This document shows, piece by piece, positions 43,289 to 52,921 of a stretch of 64,000 nt of DNA. Position numbers and translations under genes: made by a program. A model generated the notes under the pieces. That model was not told the origin of the DNA and ran no database searches. It saw only the letters and a list, made by a program, of their open reading frames with translations. Each line of letters begins with the position of its first letter. Position 1 is the first letter of the stretch. Origin of the DNA: Corydoras sp. C115. Its lineage: Eukaryota > Chordata > Actinopteri > Siluriformes > Callichthyidae. The DNA lies in assembly GCA_019802505.1 (NCBI GenBank), contig JAFMOC010000299.1, positions 506,001 to 570,000 of the forward strand. Reading direction: 5' to 3'.

Positions 43289-44265
43289 TGGGTCTCGTGC
43301 GTGTGTTGGGTCGTGTGTGTGTGTGTTGGGTCTCGTATTTGGGTTTTGTGTTGGGTCTCGTATTTGGGTTTTTTTGTTGGGTCTAGTGTTTGTGTTGGGA
43401 CTTGTGCGTGTGTTGGGTCATGTGTGTGTTGGGTCTCATATTTGGGTTTTTTGTTGGGTGTAGTGTTTGTGTTGGGACTTGTGTGTGTTGGGCCTAGTAT
43501 TTGGGTTTTTTGTTGGGTCTAGTGTTTTTGTTGGGTGTTGGGTCTTTGTGTTGGGTGTTGTGTTTGGGTTGGGTCTGGTGTGTGTGTTGGGTGTTGTATT
43601 TGCATTTTGTGTTGGTGTCGTGTTTGGGTTGGGTCTGGTGCATGTGTGTGTGTTTGTTGGGTCTTGTGTGTGTATTGGGGTTTGTGTTAGGTGTTGTATT
43701 TGCGTTTTGTGTTGGGTGTTGTGCTTGGATTGGGTCTGGTGCGTGTGTGTTGGGTGTTGTGTTTGGGTTGGGTCTGGTGCGTGTGTGTGTTTGTTGGGTC
43801 TCATGTGTTGGGTGTGTGTGTGGTGGGTGTTGTGTGTGTGTTGGGTCTGGTGTGTGTGTTGGGTTTTGTGTTTGTGTTGTATTTGCATTTTGTGTTAGGT
43901 GTTGTGTTTAGGTTGGGTCTGGTGTGTGTGTTTGTTGGGTCTCATGTGTTGGGTGTTGTATTTGCATTTTGTGTTGGTGTCATGTTTGGGTTGGGTTGGG
44001 TCTGGTGCGTGTGTTGGGTCTTGTGTGTGTGTTGGGTCTTGTATTTGGTTTTGGTGTTGTTTTTGTATTGTGTTGGGTGTGTGTGTGTTGGATGTTGTGT
44101 TGGGTGTGTGTGTGGTGTTTGTGTTGTGTGTGTGTGTGTGTTGGATGTTGTGTTGGGTGTGTTGCGTGTCGTGTTGGGTGTGTGGTTGTGTTCGTGTTGG
44201 GTGTGTGTGTTGTGTGTCGTGTTTGTGTTGGGTGTGTGTGTTGGGTGTGTGTATTTGTATCTCAC
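42545..44265. repeat. GTGTTGGGTCTCGT minisatellite
   Basis: 1.7 kb of G/T-rich units (gtgttgggtctcgt, tatttgggttttttgttggg, ctagtgtttg). A 142-bp block (from about 42876) is tandemly duplicated (from about 43018). Unit composition drifts to ggttgggtctggtg in the second half. It begins about 50 bp past the mcts1 poly(A) signal. Confidence 0.96.
42784..42838 (-). mobile_element. 3'-tail fragment of the satellite-associated retroelement family
   Basis: caagttatttatttatatag then cgctttttacaacagtac: the reverse of the tail in 11112-11736, inserted in the minisatellite. Confidence 0.8.
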
Positions 44266-44274
44266 ATGGTGATA

Positions 44275-44780
44275 GAGGAACATGGAGAACCTCATGCAAT
44301 ATTGCATCACGTTCAGTTAGCTGCACCGTCAAAGTCACAGCGTCCCCTGGCTCTTAAAGTGAATGGTGCATGACATGCTGATTGGTTCATTGTACGTTAC
44401 ACCCAAAACACCCACGAAGAATGAAGAGCGTTAGTACCCAGGGTTCTGTGTTCATGTCGTCATGACAACAGACACGCTGACCAAAGACATGCCCCCAAAC
44501 TATGACCTACCGCAGCTGAACCACTCTGCCGTCCCATGATGCACCTGGAGCCAAATAACCTGATCAAGCTACAGAAGGAAAATATAAATAATCAAAAATA
44601 ATAATAACATCCAACATCGGTGTGAGTTTGTAATGAGGGGGCATGGCCTCTTGAACCTCAAATGACATTTGTAACATGACCTCACAACTAAGGTTATAAT
44701 TGTGCGACATACTCCGTTTTAAAAAGTGATTTGGGACGCGGCCCTTGGTTCAATTGATGGAACCATCCTGAGAGCAGAGA
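44275..44780. other. Intergenic between mcts1 and c1galt1c1, apparently unique
   Basis: No ORF, RNA gene or repeat recognised; it ends in the SINE target-site duplication. Confidence 0.5.
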
Positions 44781-44791
44781 CGTTCTAGAAC

Positions 44792-45132
44792 TCCATCCAT
44801 TATCTTCTGCTTTATTCTCTATTAGGGTCGAGGGGAGGGGGGGTTCCCCATGCCCATCCAGGGGAGAACGTTTCAGGCGCTGGACAGATACACCCAGGAT
44901 GGGGGGGGGGGCAATCTATCACTGGACACACACACACTATATGGGGCAATTTGGAGAATTCAATTCACCTTGATCCATGTTTTTTGGATGGTGGGAGGAA
45001 ACCGGAGAACCCAGAGGAAACCCACGCGGACATGGGGAGAACATGCAAACTCCACCCAGATTAATATTCGAACTGGGAATCCCTAGTGCTGAGAGGAGAA
45101 CATGCTAAACCACTTACCCACCGTGCCGCCCC
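44792..45132 (-). mobile_element. V-SINE copy with 11-bp target-site duplication
   Basis: Direct repeats cgttctagaac at 44781-44791 and 45133-45143 enclose exactly one full element, which fixes the boundaries of the family and shows retrotransposition. Confidence 0.94.
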
Positions 45133-45143
45133 CGTTCTAGAAC

Positions 45144-45465
45144 ATTTCCCAAAAGACAATGTGTGAAGAAACACATCGGACTCGTCGTGATGTTGAGGGA
45201 GAAGATTCCAACATTTTATTTCTTCATTAAAGAAACTGTAAAAACAGCACGGTAGGAGAACCTACCAATCGCCCGGCTCTTAACCGGAATGTTTACAGAT
45301 TTATAAACAGACTCCTTCAGCGTAACACTTCATTTAGAAAAGCCCAGTTCCCAACGTCAGAACATCTGAAATCAGAACCGATTCCATCCGTCGGTTCCTG
45401 CAAACGGGTCGGATAAAGAACCTTTAATGTGGATCTGATGAGAACATTCACTGTAGAGATGATTG
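45144..45465. other. Intergenic, apparently unique
   Basis: AATAAA on the minus strand at 45215-45220 could be a distal poly(A) signal, but no transcript structure is visible. Confidence 0.45.
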
Positions 45466-45589
45466 TCCATCCATCCATTATCTGTGTCGTGGGGGGGGGG
45501 GGGGAACCCGGAGGAAACCCACACGGACACGGGGAGAACATGCAAACTCCACCCAGATGGGGATTCGAACCGGGAATCCCTAGTTCTGC
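45466..45589 (-). mobile_element. V-SINE copy with large internal deletion
   Basis: Tail tccattatctgtgtcgtgg joins the core through a 14-G run; the TG module is absent. Confidence 0.82.
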
Positions 45590-45856
45590 AGTCACCGAAA
45601 AAATCAGCACCTCTAAATCTGAGGTTCTCAGTCGAGTAGAGTGTCCTCTCGGGGTCAGGGATGAGGTCTTACCTCAAGTGGAGGAGTTTAAGGTTCTCGG
45701 GGTCTTGTTCATGAGTGATGGTAAGATGGAGCGGGTGATTGACAGGCGGATGGGGGCGGGGTCAGCAGTGATGGGGACTCTATACTGGAGCTAAGCCATA
45801 AGGCAATGTTCTCGATTTACCAGTCGATCTACGTTCCGGCCCTCACCTACACTCTT
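45590..45856 (+). pseudogene. RTE/Rex3-like LINE fragment
   Basis: It encodes KISTSKSEVLS, then LPQVEEFKVLGVLF, GKMERVIDRRMGAGSAVM, a stop, and the YQSIYVPALTYT segment, typical of a widespread teleost non-LTR element. Clade assignment is from memory. The end (45796-45856) recurs at 52861-52921 with the same downstream SINE. Confidence 0.7.
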
Positions 45857-46113
45857 AGTGGTTTAGCATGTTCTCCTCTCAGGCTTGGGAATCTCGGTTG
45901 GAATTCCAATCTGGGTGGAGTTTGCATGTTCTCCCCGTGTCCGTGTGGGTTTCCTCCGGGTGCGAAAACATGCATTCAAAGTAAATTGAATTCTCCAAAT
46001 TGCCCCATATAGAGTGTGTGTGTGAGTGAGTGCGTATGTCCAGTGATAAATTGGTAAATCTGCCCAGCACCCGAAATGTTCTGCCCTGGATGGGCATGGG
46101 GGAACCACCCCCC
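45857..46113 (+). mobile_element. V-SINE copy fused to LINE fragment
   Basis: A box truncated; the B box is ggttggaattcc and the preceding gcttggga differs from the usual gctaggga. Core and tail are shortened. Confidence 0.82.
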
Positions 46114-46356
46114 ATGTTCTCCTCGTGTCTTCAAGGCTTTACTCAGGTGTCTCCTGTTTCCTCCCACAGTCCACAAACACTGAGTCAAGGTCAATTTGCT
46201 GCTTTAAATTGCCCCTATATTTATTGTGTGTGTCCGTGTGCATGAGTGTGATAGCTGGCGCCCTCTCCTGCCAGAAAGGTTCTCCTCTGGATGGGCATGG
46301 GGAAACCCCTCCCCCTTTGTGATCCTAGTAGAACATTAAGTGGAAGTTAATGAGAT
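46114..46356 (+). mobile_element. Diverged V-SINE copy, head missing
   Basis: Core and tail match at about three-quarters identity by eye; the tail (ctagtagaacattaagtgg) is shared with 48380-48445. Confidence 0.75.
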
Positions 46357-46394
46357 GAACTGTTAGAACAGCATCGCTGGTTATTTGGTTATAA

Positions 46395-46729
46395 CACCAC
46401 GGTGTCTTAGTGGTTTAGCATGTTCTCCTCTCAGCGCTAGGGATTCCCAGTTCGAATCTGGGTGGAGTTCGCATGTTCTCCCAGTGTCCGCGTGGGTTTC
46501 CTCCGGGTTCTCCGGTTTCCTCCCATAGTCTGAAAACATGGATTCAAGGTGAATTGAATTCTCCAAATTGCCCCATATAGAGTGTGTGTGTGTGTGTGTG
46601 TGTGCCCAGCGATATATTAGACTTGCCCAGCGCCCGAAACATCCTCCCCTGGAAGGGCATGGAGAACCACCCCACGACCCTTGTAGAGGATAAAGCGGAA
46701 GATAATGGATGGATGGATGGATGGATGGC
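46395..46729 (+). mobile_element. V-SINE copy, downstream side of c1galt1c1
   Basis: Its tail has the deletion attagacttgcccagc, a private form also present at 48640-48660 on the other side of the gene. Confidence 0.87.
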
Positions 46730-46904
46730 TGGCTATAACGCCCCCATCAGCATATCCTTGGAATGTGTGGAGCAAACCGGAGAACCCCCCCTCAAAATAA
46801 CCCCACACTGCTGCCTAGGTTTTTTAAAACAGTAAGCAAAGACTAACGGACAGATCCCCTGGACGGGAGGCAGGGGGAGGACATGCAGACGTTGTGCAAG
46901 TTGG

Positions 46905-46910
46905 TTTATT
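46905..46910 (-). terminator. c1galt1c1: Candidate c1galt1c1 polyadenylation signal
   Basis: AATAAA on the minus strand, 217 bp after the stop codon. Confidence 0.6.
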
Positions 46911-47126
46911 CTTTTCTTTACGTCATGTAACCACAAGCCATTCGATTGCCCCTAGGTGTCAGTGTTTCCATGCCTCCTTCGCAATAAGACTTTCACCCCG
47001 ATAAGGACTTGGATAGTAGAACCCAACACCACCCGATATAGAACAAGCAGCAAACCCCACCCCCCAAAAAAAAAAACCCAACCCCCAACCACGTAGAGCT
47101 CGGTCCGTGATGTCCGGCGCGTCCGA

Positions 47127-48077
47127 TCAGTCGTTGTTGGAGTCTTTGGGCGGTAAGAACTCCAGGTAGTCATGAAACTGGTGCCCGTAGGCGCGCAGCC
47201 GGTACACCCCGTACATCATGACCTGCATCTGGCTGGGCGTCAGGCCGCCGTATGTGATGGCCATGTCGGAGCAGCACTGCTCCACCACGTCGTCGGGGTT
47301 GGCGGCGATGCTGTCGGAGATCAGCGTGTACACGCTCTTCTTGTTGAACAGCCCCTTGCCGCGGGCGTCCTCGCCGTTTTCGGCGAACACCCCGCTGTAC
47401 TTGAGGCAGGTGGCCAGCTGCTTCTCCTCGCTCAGCTTCCACAAGGAGTACCCTTTCTCCGGACAGCGGTCCTCGTCCGTGAACACCTGCAGCAGGCGCT
47501 TCATGGCCTCGGCGCTCAACACGATGCCGCCGTCATACTCCACGTACTCCAGCTCGCCCGACTTTTCCACGTTCCCGATGTAGAACGGCTGTTTGGGGTC
47601 CTTCACCAGGACCAGGTACTTCAGGTTCTCGATGATGGCGAAGGTGGTGGGCTGGGCGATGAAGAACCAGCGGATGCCCTTGGCGTTCTCGTAGGCGTGC
47701 TTGATGGCCTTGCGCAGCCTCAGCCACCCGTCCGCCTCCTGCAGGTCCACCGCCTCCAGGACCTTGCTGGACTCGGAGGTGTAGAAGACGGGCCTGTCGC
47801 AGTGCTTGCTCCACGTCTCGTTGGCGGTGGCCCAGTGGACCAGGGCTTTGGGCGTCACCATGATGATGCAGTAGACCTGCACCTGCTCCGCGAGGTCCGA
47901 CGCCTGGAGCCGGCTCAACTTCTGCAGATCCTCTTTGCTGTGGGGCTGGAGGTGGTGGTGTTCGTGCTGCTCCGGCTCCGGCCCAGTCGGGCTGAAGGTT
48001 CCGAAAAGGGACATCAGAAGGCAAAAGACGCCTCCCAGGATCACACCCTTCATGAAAGAACTGCCCTCGGACAACAT
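47127..48077 (-). CDS. c1galt1c1: C1GALT1C1 (Cosmc), core 1 beta3-galactosyltransferase-specific chaperone
   Basis: Single coding exon, 316 aa (human 318). Family role: an ER chaperone that folds T-synthase, needed for core 1 O-glycans. Seen: N-terminus MLSEGSSF, a signal anchor at about residues 9-29 (type II topology), a His-rich stalk (HEHHHLQPH), then the glycosyltransferase-31-like lumenal domain with YCIIMVTPKALVHWA, ETWSKHCD, WFFIAQPTTFAIIENLKYL, EYDGGIVLS, CLKYSGVFAENGEDA, EQCCSDMAITYGGLTPSQM and VMMYGVYRLRAYGHQF. The DXD metal site of active transferases is not evident, consistent with a chaperone. The ORF is very GC-rich compared with its surroundings. Convergent with mcts1, as in mammals. 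Confidence 0.97.
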   Translation of the reverse strand: MLSEGSSFMKGVILGGVFCLLMSLFGTFSPTGPEPEQHEHHHLQPHSKEDLQKLSRLQASDLAEQVQVYCIIMVTPKALVHWATANETWSKHCDRPVFYTSESSKVLEAVDLQEADGWLRLRKAIKHAYENAKGIRWFFIAQPTTFAIIENLKYLVLVKDPKQPFYIGNVEKSGELEYVEYDGGIVLSAEAMKRLLQVFTDEDRCPEKGYSLWKLSEEKQLATCLKYSGVFAENGEDARGKGLFNKKSVYTLISDSIAANPDDVVEQCCSDMAITYGGLTPSQMQVMMYGVYRLRAYGHQFHDYLEFLPPKDSNND

Positions 48078-48091
48078 GTTCCTGGATCAGG
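48078..48091 (-). other. c1galt1c1: c1galt1c1 5' UTR part of the coding exon
   Basis: Acceptor cttcccgcag lies 14 bp upstream of the ATG, so a non-coding first exon must exist further upstream. Confidence 0.75.
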
Positions 48092-48133
48092 CTGCGGGAA
48101 GAAAGCAGGACACCTGATTAAAACGCGTCTCAC

Positions 48134-48379
48134 AGTTCCATCCATCCATTATCTTCTGCTTTATCCTCTACTAGGGTCAGGAGGGGGTTCCCCCATGTCC
48201 ATCCAGGGGAGAACGTTTCGGGCGCCGGGCAGATACAGGACAGGGGGGCAATTTATCGCTGGGCACACACTCACTCACACTCTATATGGGGCAATTTGGA
48301 GAATTCAATTGACTTGATCCATGGTTTTGGACTGTGGGAGGAAACCGGAGAACCCGGAGGAAACCCATGTGGACATGGG
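48134..48379 (-). mobile_element. V-SINE copy in c1galt1c1 intron 1, head missing
   Basis: Tail and TG module intact; stops after acccatgtggacatgggg. Confidence 0.85.
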
Positions 48380-48445
48380 GCATGGGGAACCCGCCGCCCT
48401 TCCCTTTGTGATCCTAGTAGAACATTAAGTGAAAGTTAATGAGAT
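48380..48445 (+). mobile_element. V-SINE tail remnant
   Basis: Near-identical to 46290-46356, followed by the same linker gttagaacagcatcgctgg. Confidence 0.8.
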
Positions 48446-48484
48446 GAACTGTTAGAACAGCATCGCTGGTTATTTGGTTATAAC

Positions 48485-48718
48485 TCTACGGTGGCTTAGT
48501 GTTCTCTCCGTGTCTGTGTGGGTTTTCTCCAGGTTCTCCGGTTTCCTCCCACAGTCCAAAAAACATGGATCAAGGTGAATTGAATTCTCCAAATTGCCCC
48601 ATAAAGAGTGTGTGTGTGTGAGTGAGTGTGTGTCCAGTGATAGATTAGACCTGCCCAGCACCCGAAACATTCTCCCCTGGATGGGCATGGAGAACCCCCC
48701 CATGACCCTAGTAGAGGA
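48485..48718 (+). mobile_element. V-SINE copy, B box deleted
   Basis: Head gtggcttagtg jumps to ttctctccgtg. Its tail shares the private deletion of the 46395 copy. Confidence 0.85.
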
Positions 48719-48724
48719 CCTGGA

Positions 48725-49140
48725 TATGCCATGTTCTATAACATGTTCTGTAACAGGTTCTAAACCAGGTTCTGTACCAGGTTCTATACCATGTTCTGTA
48801 CCATGTTCTGTACCAGGTTCTATACCAGGTTCTGTAACAGGTTCTAAACCATGTTCTGTACCAGGTTCTATACCATGTTCTGTACCAGGTTCTAAACCAT
48901 GTTCTATAACAGGTTCTGTAACAGGTTCTGTACCATGTCATGTACCATGTTCTGTAAAAGGTTCTAAACCAGGTTCTATACCATGTTCTGTACCAGGTTC
49001 TATACCATGTTCTGCACCATGTTTTACAACAGGTTCTAAACCATATTCTACAACAGGTTCTAAACCATGTTCTACAACAGGTTCTAAACCATGTTCTACA
49101 ACAGGTTCTAAACCATGTTCTACAACAGGTTCTGTAACAC
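48725..49140. repeat. 12-bp minisatellite in c1galt1c1 intron 1
   Basis: About 35 units of ccaggttctgta or ccatgttctata, alternating in a non-random order. Being a multiple of three it is open in several frames but is not coding. Confidence 0.96.
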
Positions 49141-49407
49141 TCGCGTCAATATCAGATCTCTTAATTGTAATTAATGATGTTTAGAAGAAAGCCATATATT
49201 TATTCATAAGGTTCTTCACGTCCGATCAGGAGATCACGTGACCAGGCGAACAGGTAACCGTGCAGTCGTTTCGATCCGGTACCGATTAATTAAACGCGGT
49301 GTTAAAGGTCTGTCATGACATTAATGAGATTATTGTATTAATGAGATTAATTAACAAACCAAGCGGAAGATTGAAATTGTAGAGTGTTTATGTTGTATTC
49401 AGCTCAC
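49141..49407. other. c1galt1c1 intron 1, near exon 1
   Basis: AT-rich unique sequence with no repeat; it meets a donor-like site at 49406-49407. Confidence 0.5.
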
Positions 49408-49640
49408 CGCCTCAGCTGCTGCTGCTCTGCTCGACGGTTAAACCCGCGACGGCTCTCCGCTCCGCCCCCCGCTCTGAGCTCCGCCGCTCTGAGCTCCGCC
49501 GCTCCGGGGTCCGCCGCTCCGGGATCAGCCACTCGGTGTCTGCGGGCTGAACGCGGCGCTCGGGAGGCGCACACCGCTGACTCCGGATCAGTCTGCACAC
49601 AGCACAGCCGGACGAGGAAGACGTCGCATCGAACGTCGCC
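49408..49640 (-). promoter_or_regulatory. c1galt1c1: c1galt1c1 CpG island and inferred 5' UTR exon
   Basis: Dense CpG and C-rich units (gctctgagctccgcc twice, gctccggg twice). On the minus strand the region ends at a good donor (gaggcg/gtgagc), matching the acceptor before the coding exon. The start site is unknown. Confidence 0.6.
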
Positions 49641-49672
49641 AGCTCGACAGTGGCATCAGCAACTGAGAGGCC

Positions 49673-49690
49673 TCTGGGAAATGTAGTCCA
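49673..49690 (-). promoter_or_regulatory. ZNF143/STAF-type promoter motif
   Basis: The reverse strand reads ggactacatttcccag, close to the ACTACAATTCCC core found at many vertebrate CpG promoters. It lies just upstream of the inferred c1galt1c1 exon 1. Confidence 0.55.
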
Positions 49691-49923
49691 GTAAACCGAA
49701 AGTCTCCATATTCCGACAGTATTCTCGACGTGAGCGGTTTGCTGAGTTTATGTTTGAGACATTTATATCGTTTTATCAACTACAGCTGCAATAAATCAAT
49801 AAATACTACATACTTATACAATAAAGCAAAGAAGGATGGATTTATAGGTGAACCACGGCGCTATCTAGTGGTAGCGTAGTGAGAGCACACGTTTCGTTTT
49901 GGTATTAACTATTGTTCTCCACT
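49691..49923. other. Intergenic, upstream of c1galt1c1
   Basis: AT-rich; nothing recognised. Confidence 0.5.
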
Positions 49924-50084
49924 GTTGCGGGGAGGGGGTTCCCCATGCCCATCCAGGGGAGAACGTTTCGCGCGCTGAGCAGATACACCCAGGACAGGGG
50001 TGGGCAATCTATCGCTGGACACACACACACTCACTCACACAGACACACTCTATATGGGGCAATTTGGAGAATTCAATTTACCTT
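49924..50084 (-). mobile_element. V-SINE half, inverted against its neighbour
   Basis: The tail half stops at attcaatttacct, followed at once by a plus-strand copy. Confidence 0.85.
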
Positions 50085-50085
50085 G

Positions 50086-50442
50086 GGGGAGGCACGGTGG
50101 CGTAAAGGTTAGCATGTTCTCCTCTCAGCGCTAGGGATTCCCGGTTCGAATCCCAATCTGGGAAGACTTTGCATGTTCTCCCCGTGTTTGTGTGGGTTTC
50201 CTCCGGGTTCTCCAGTTTCCTCCCACAGTCCAAAAACATGGATCAAGGTGAATTAAATTCTCCAAATTGCCCCATATAATGTGTGTGTGTGTGTGTGTGT
50301 GAGTGAGTGTCCAGTGATAGATTGCCCCCCTGTCCTGGGTGTATCTGCCCAGCGCCCGAAACGTTCTCCCCTTAATGGGCATGAGGAACACCCACCCCAT
50401 GACCCTAATAGAGGATAAAGCAGAAGATAGATGGATGGATGG
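50086..50442 (+). mobile_element. V-SINE copy, full length
   Basis: Head ggcacggtggcgtaaaggtt with a variant A box; (atgg)3 tail. Confidence 0.87.
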
Positions 50443-50630
50443 AATTCTGATCGTGAAGTAGAAAATTTAGTAGAAAAGGGAGAATTTATCCATAGAAAAC
50501 AAAATTATTAAACTACCACTAAGCAGTTAATTAATTGGTAATTTTGTAATTGATTCATGTGTTTTTATCGACGATGAACAATTGTGCAAATTTTCAGCTT
50601 AATCAGATCACGGCACGTGGGTAGCGATTG

Positions 50631-50913
50631 CATACCCATCCAGGGGAGAACGTTTCGGGCGCTGGGCAGATACATCCAGGACAGGGGGCAATCTATCACT
50701 GAACACACACTCACCCACACAGACACACTCTATATGGGGCAATTTGAAGAAATCAATTCACCTTGATTAATGTTTTTTGGAAACCGGAGAACCCGGAGGA
50801 AACCCACGCAGACATGGGGAGAACATGCAAACTCCATCCAGATTGGGATTCGAACCAGGAATCCCTAGTGCTGAGAGGAGAACATGCTAAACCACAAAGA
50901 CACCTTGCCGTCC
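50631..50913 (-). mobile_element. V-SINE copy, extreme tail missing
   Basis: Starts at acccatccaggggagaac; head complete but mutated (gacaccttgccgtcc). Confidence 0.85.
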
Positions 50914-51059
50914 GACACACAACCAGATGGTTGTGGTAAGGGGGGGTAAGAATAAAAACTTGAAAGAAGGGCATGTTGAACCCGGACTCTAAACCTGATC
51001 CCAACCCCAAATGAGTGACATCACGCTGTCAAAAGGATTAAACCTGAATATATATACGA

Positions 51060-51780
51060 TCCATCCATTATCTGCCGGTCCGGGTCGCGGGTCAGCAACA
51101 TAAGCAAAGAAGCCCTGACCCTGATCCCAATCCCCAGATCCCTCTTCCAGCTCTTCAGGAGTCATACCGAGGCGTTCCCAGGCCGAACTAGAGACATAAC
51201 GTCTCCATCCTGGCTCTTCCCCGGGGTCTTCTCATTACATTTACATTGCATTTGGTCATTTATCAGACGCTTTTATCCAAAGCGACTTACAAGGTGAGCA
51301 CAGGGTTAATCACAACATCCCTGGAGCAATGGGGGTTAAGGGCCTTGCTTAAGGACCCACACTGGTAACTGCAGTGGACCTGGGATTTGAACCCACAACC
51401 TTCAGATTGATAGCCCAATGCCCTAACCACTGAGCTGGTTCTCCTGGTTAAACATGCCCGGATCACCCCACCAGGGGGCGACCTGGAAGCATCCGGACCA
51501 GATGCCCGAACCACCTCAGCTGGCTCCTCTGGGCTGTACTCTGAGCCCCTCCAGAATGACCGATCTCCTCACCCATCATCTCTGAGGGAACCCCCAGCCG
51601 CTCTGCGAGGAAAATTTGTGGCCGCTCGTATTCACAACCTCATTTTTTCGGTCACTACCCCGAGTTCATGACCACAGATGAGGGTAGCAACGTAGACTGA
51701 CCGGCAAACTGAGAGCTTTGCCTTCATCTCTCCCTCACAAGTGACCAAAATACTAAAACTGCCCCCACCTGGGGCAGGAA
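51060..51780 (-). mobile_element. RTE/Rex3-like LINE 3' region, interrupted by a SINE
   Basis: Blocks 51060-51233 and 51438-51780 belong together (gaggcgttcccaggccg, agatgcccgaaccacctcag, gcaaactgagagctttgcct) and read as a decayed non-LTR ORF on the minus strand, ending in (atgg)n. A tRNA-SINE sits between them. A CTCF-like ccaccagggggcg occurs at 51468-51480. Confidence 0.7.
51234..51437 (-). mobile_element. tRNA-SINE with L2-type tail, nested
   Basis: Third copy of the 20577 family: tail gacgcttttatccaaagcga at 51268-51287, then the tRNA-like head up to accactgagct. Confidence 0.86.
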
Positions 51781-52140
51781 CTCATCTCATGGATGGATGG
51801 ATGGATGGATGGATGGATGGACATTTATCTGCATGTAAATATATCTTTTAAAGGATAAACCAGTTGAAAATCTCTAATCTGGCCATATTCAGTGGACACA
51901 GCGGAGTCCATGGCACTTCATTTGTCTTGATCACATACAAGCCTGCCTGTCCTCTTATAATGACTTTAACCCAAAGTTGTGAGTGGTGGTGCGGTGATGC
52001 AGTGGTTGAGTGTTGCTGCTCTCATGTTTAGGAAAGTGTTCAACGGGATAAAAAAATAGAATACTTTATTATTTAACCCGGAGGAAATTTAGCAGCTAAT
52101 AGCAAAAGACAGTAGTAGTACAATAATACAAATATTACAG

Positions 52141-52204
<64 letters not shown>

Positions 52205-52219
52205 TGTAACAAAGAATAA
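51781..52219. other. Intergenic, partly low complexity
   Basis: (atgg)n from 51782, unique AT-rich DNA, then (ATA)n/(TAA)n at 52141-52202. Confidence 0.7.
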
Positions 52220-52531
52220 GGCGGCATGGTGGCTTAGTGGCACGTTCGCCTCTCAGCACTAGGGATTCCCGATTCGAATCCCCATCTGCGTGGGTTTCCT
52301 CAGGGTTCTCCGGTTTCCTCCCACAGTCCAAAAACATGGAACAAGTCAATTGAGTTCTCCAAATTGCCCCATATAGAGTGTGTCTGTGTGAGTGAGTGTG
52401 TGCCCAGCGATAGATTGGCGCCCTGTCCTGGGTGTATCTGCCCGTCGCCCGAAACGTTCTCCCCTGGATGGGCATGGGGAACCCACACCGCGACCCTAAA
52501 GGAGGACAAAGCGGAAGATAATGAAAGAATG
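52220..52531 (+). mobile_element. V-SINE copy, small core deletion
   Basis: Head gtggcttagtggcacgttcg lacks several bases of the spacer; core lost between ccccatctg and cgtgggtttcc. Confidence 0.86.
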
Positions 52532-52616
52532 AAAAAAGAATTAATGCAATTAAGCCTATAAAAGGTAGATGGCAGTGTAAGTAATATAATGATTTAGAAT
52601 GAATAAAAAATAATGT

Positions 52617-52783
52617 CGGGGAGAACGTTTCGGTCTCTGGGCAGATACACCCAGGACAGGGGGCAATCTATCACTGGACACACACTCACTCACACACACA
52701 CACTCTATATGGGGCAATTGAGATTCGAACTGGGAATCCCTAGCACTGAAAGGAGAACGTGCTAACCACTAAGCCACCGTGCC
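52617..52783 (-). mobile_element. V-SINE copy lacking the conserved core
   Basis: ctatatggggcaatt joins gagattcgaactggg, a clean removal of the core. Confidence 0.83.
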
Positions 52784-52789
52784 TTAGTT

Positions 52790-52860
52790 GCCTTACGGTG
52801 GCTTAGTGGTTAGCACGTTCGCCTCTCAGCGCTAGGGATTCCCATTTCGAATCCCAATCT
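52790..52860 (+). mobile_element. V-SINE head fragment
   Basis: Head only, ending at cccaatct where the LINE piece begins. Confidence 0.8.
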
Positions 52861-52921
52861 GCCATAAGGCAATGTTCTCGATTTACCAGTCGATCTACGT
52901 TCCGACCCTCACCTACACTCT
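52861..52921 (+). pseudogene. RTE/Rex3-like LINE fragment, second copy
   Basis: gccataaggcaatgttctcg to cctcacctacactc, differing from 45796-45856 by one base by eye (tccgaccctc against tccggccctc). Confidence 0.75.

Noticed and set aside
42537..44373. Cys/Val/Gly-rich ORFs up to 208 codons
   Set aside because: Products of the GT-rich minisatellite, open in several frames and on both strands.
47172..48317. 381-codon plus-strand ORF
   Set aside because: Antisense shadow of the GC-rich c1galt1c1 coding exon; its tail runs into a SINE.
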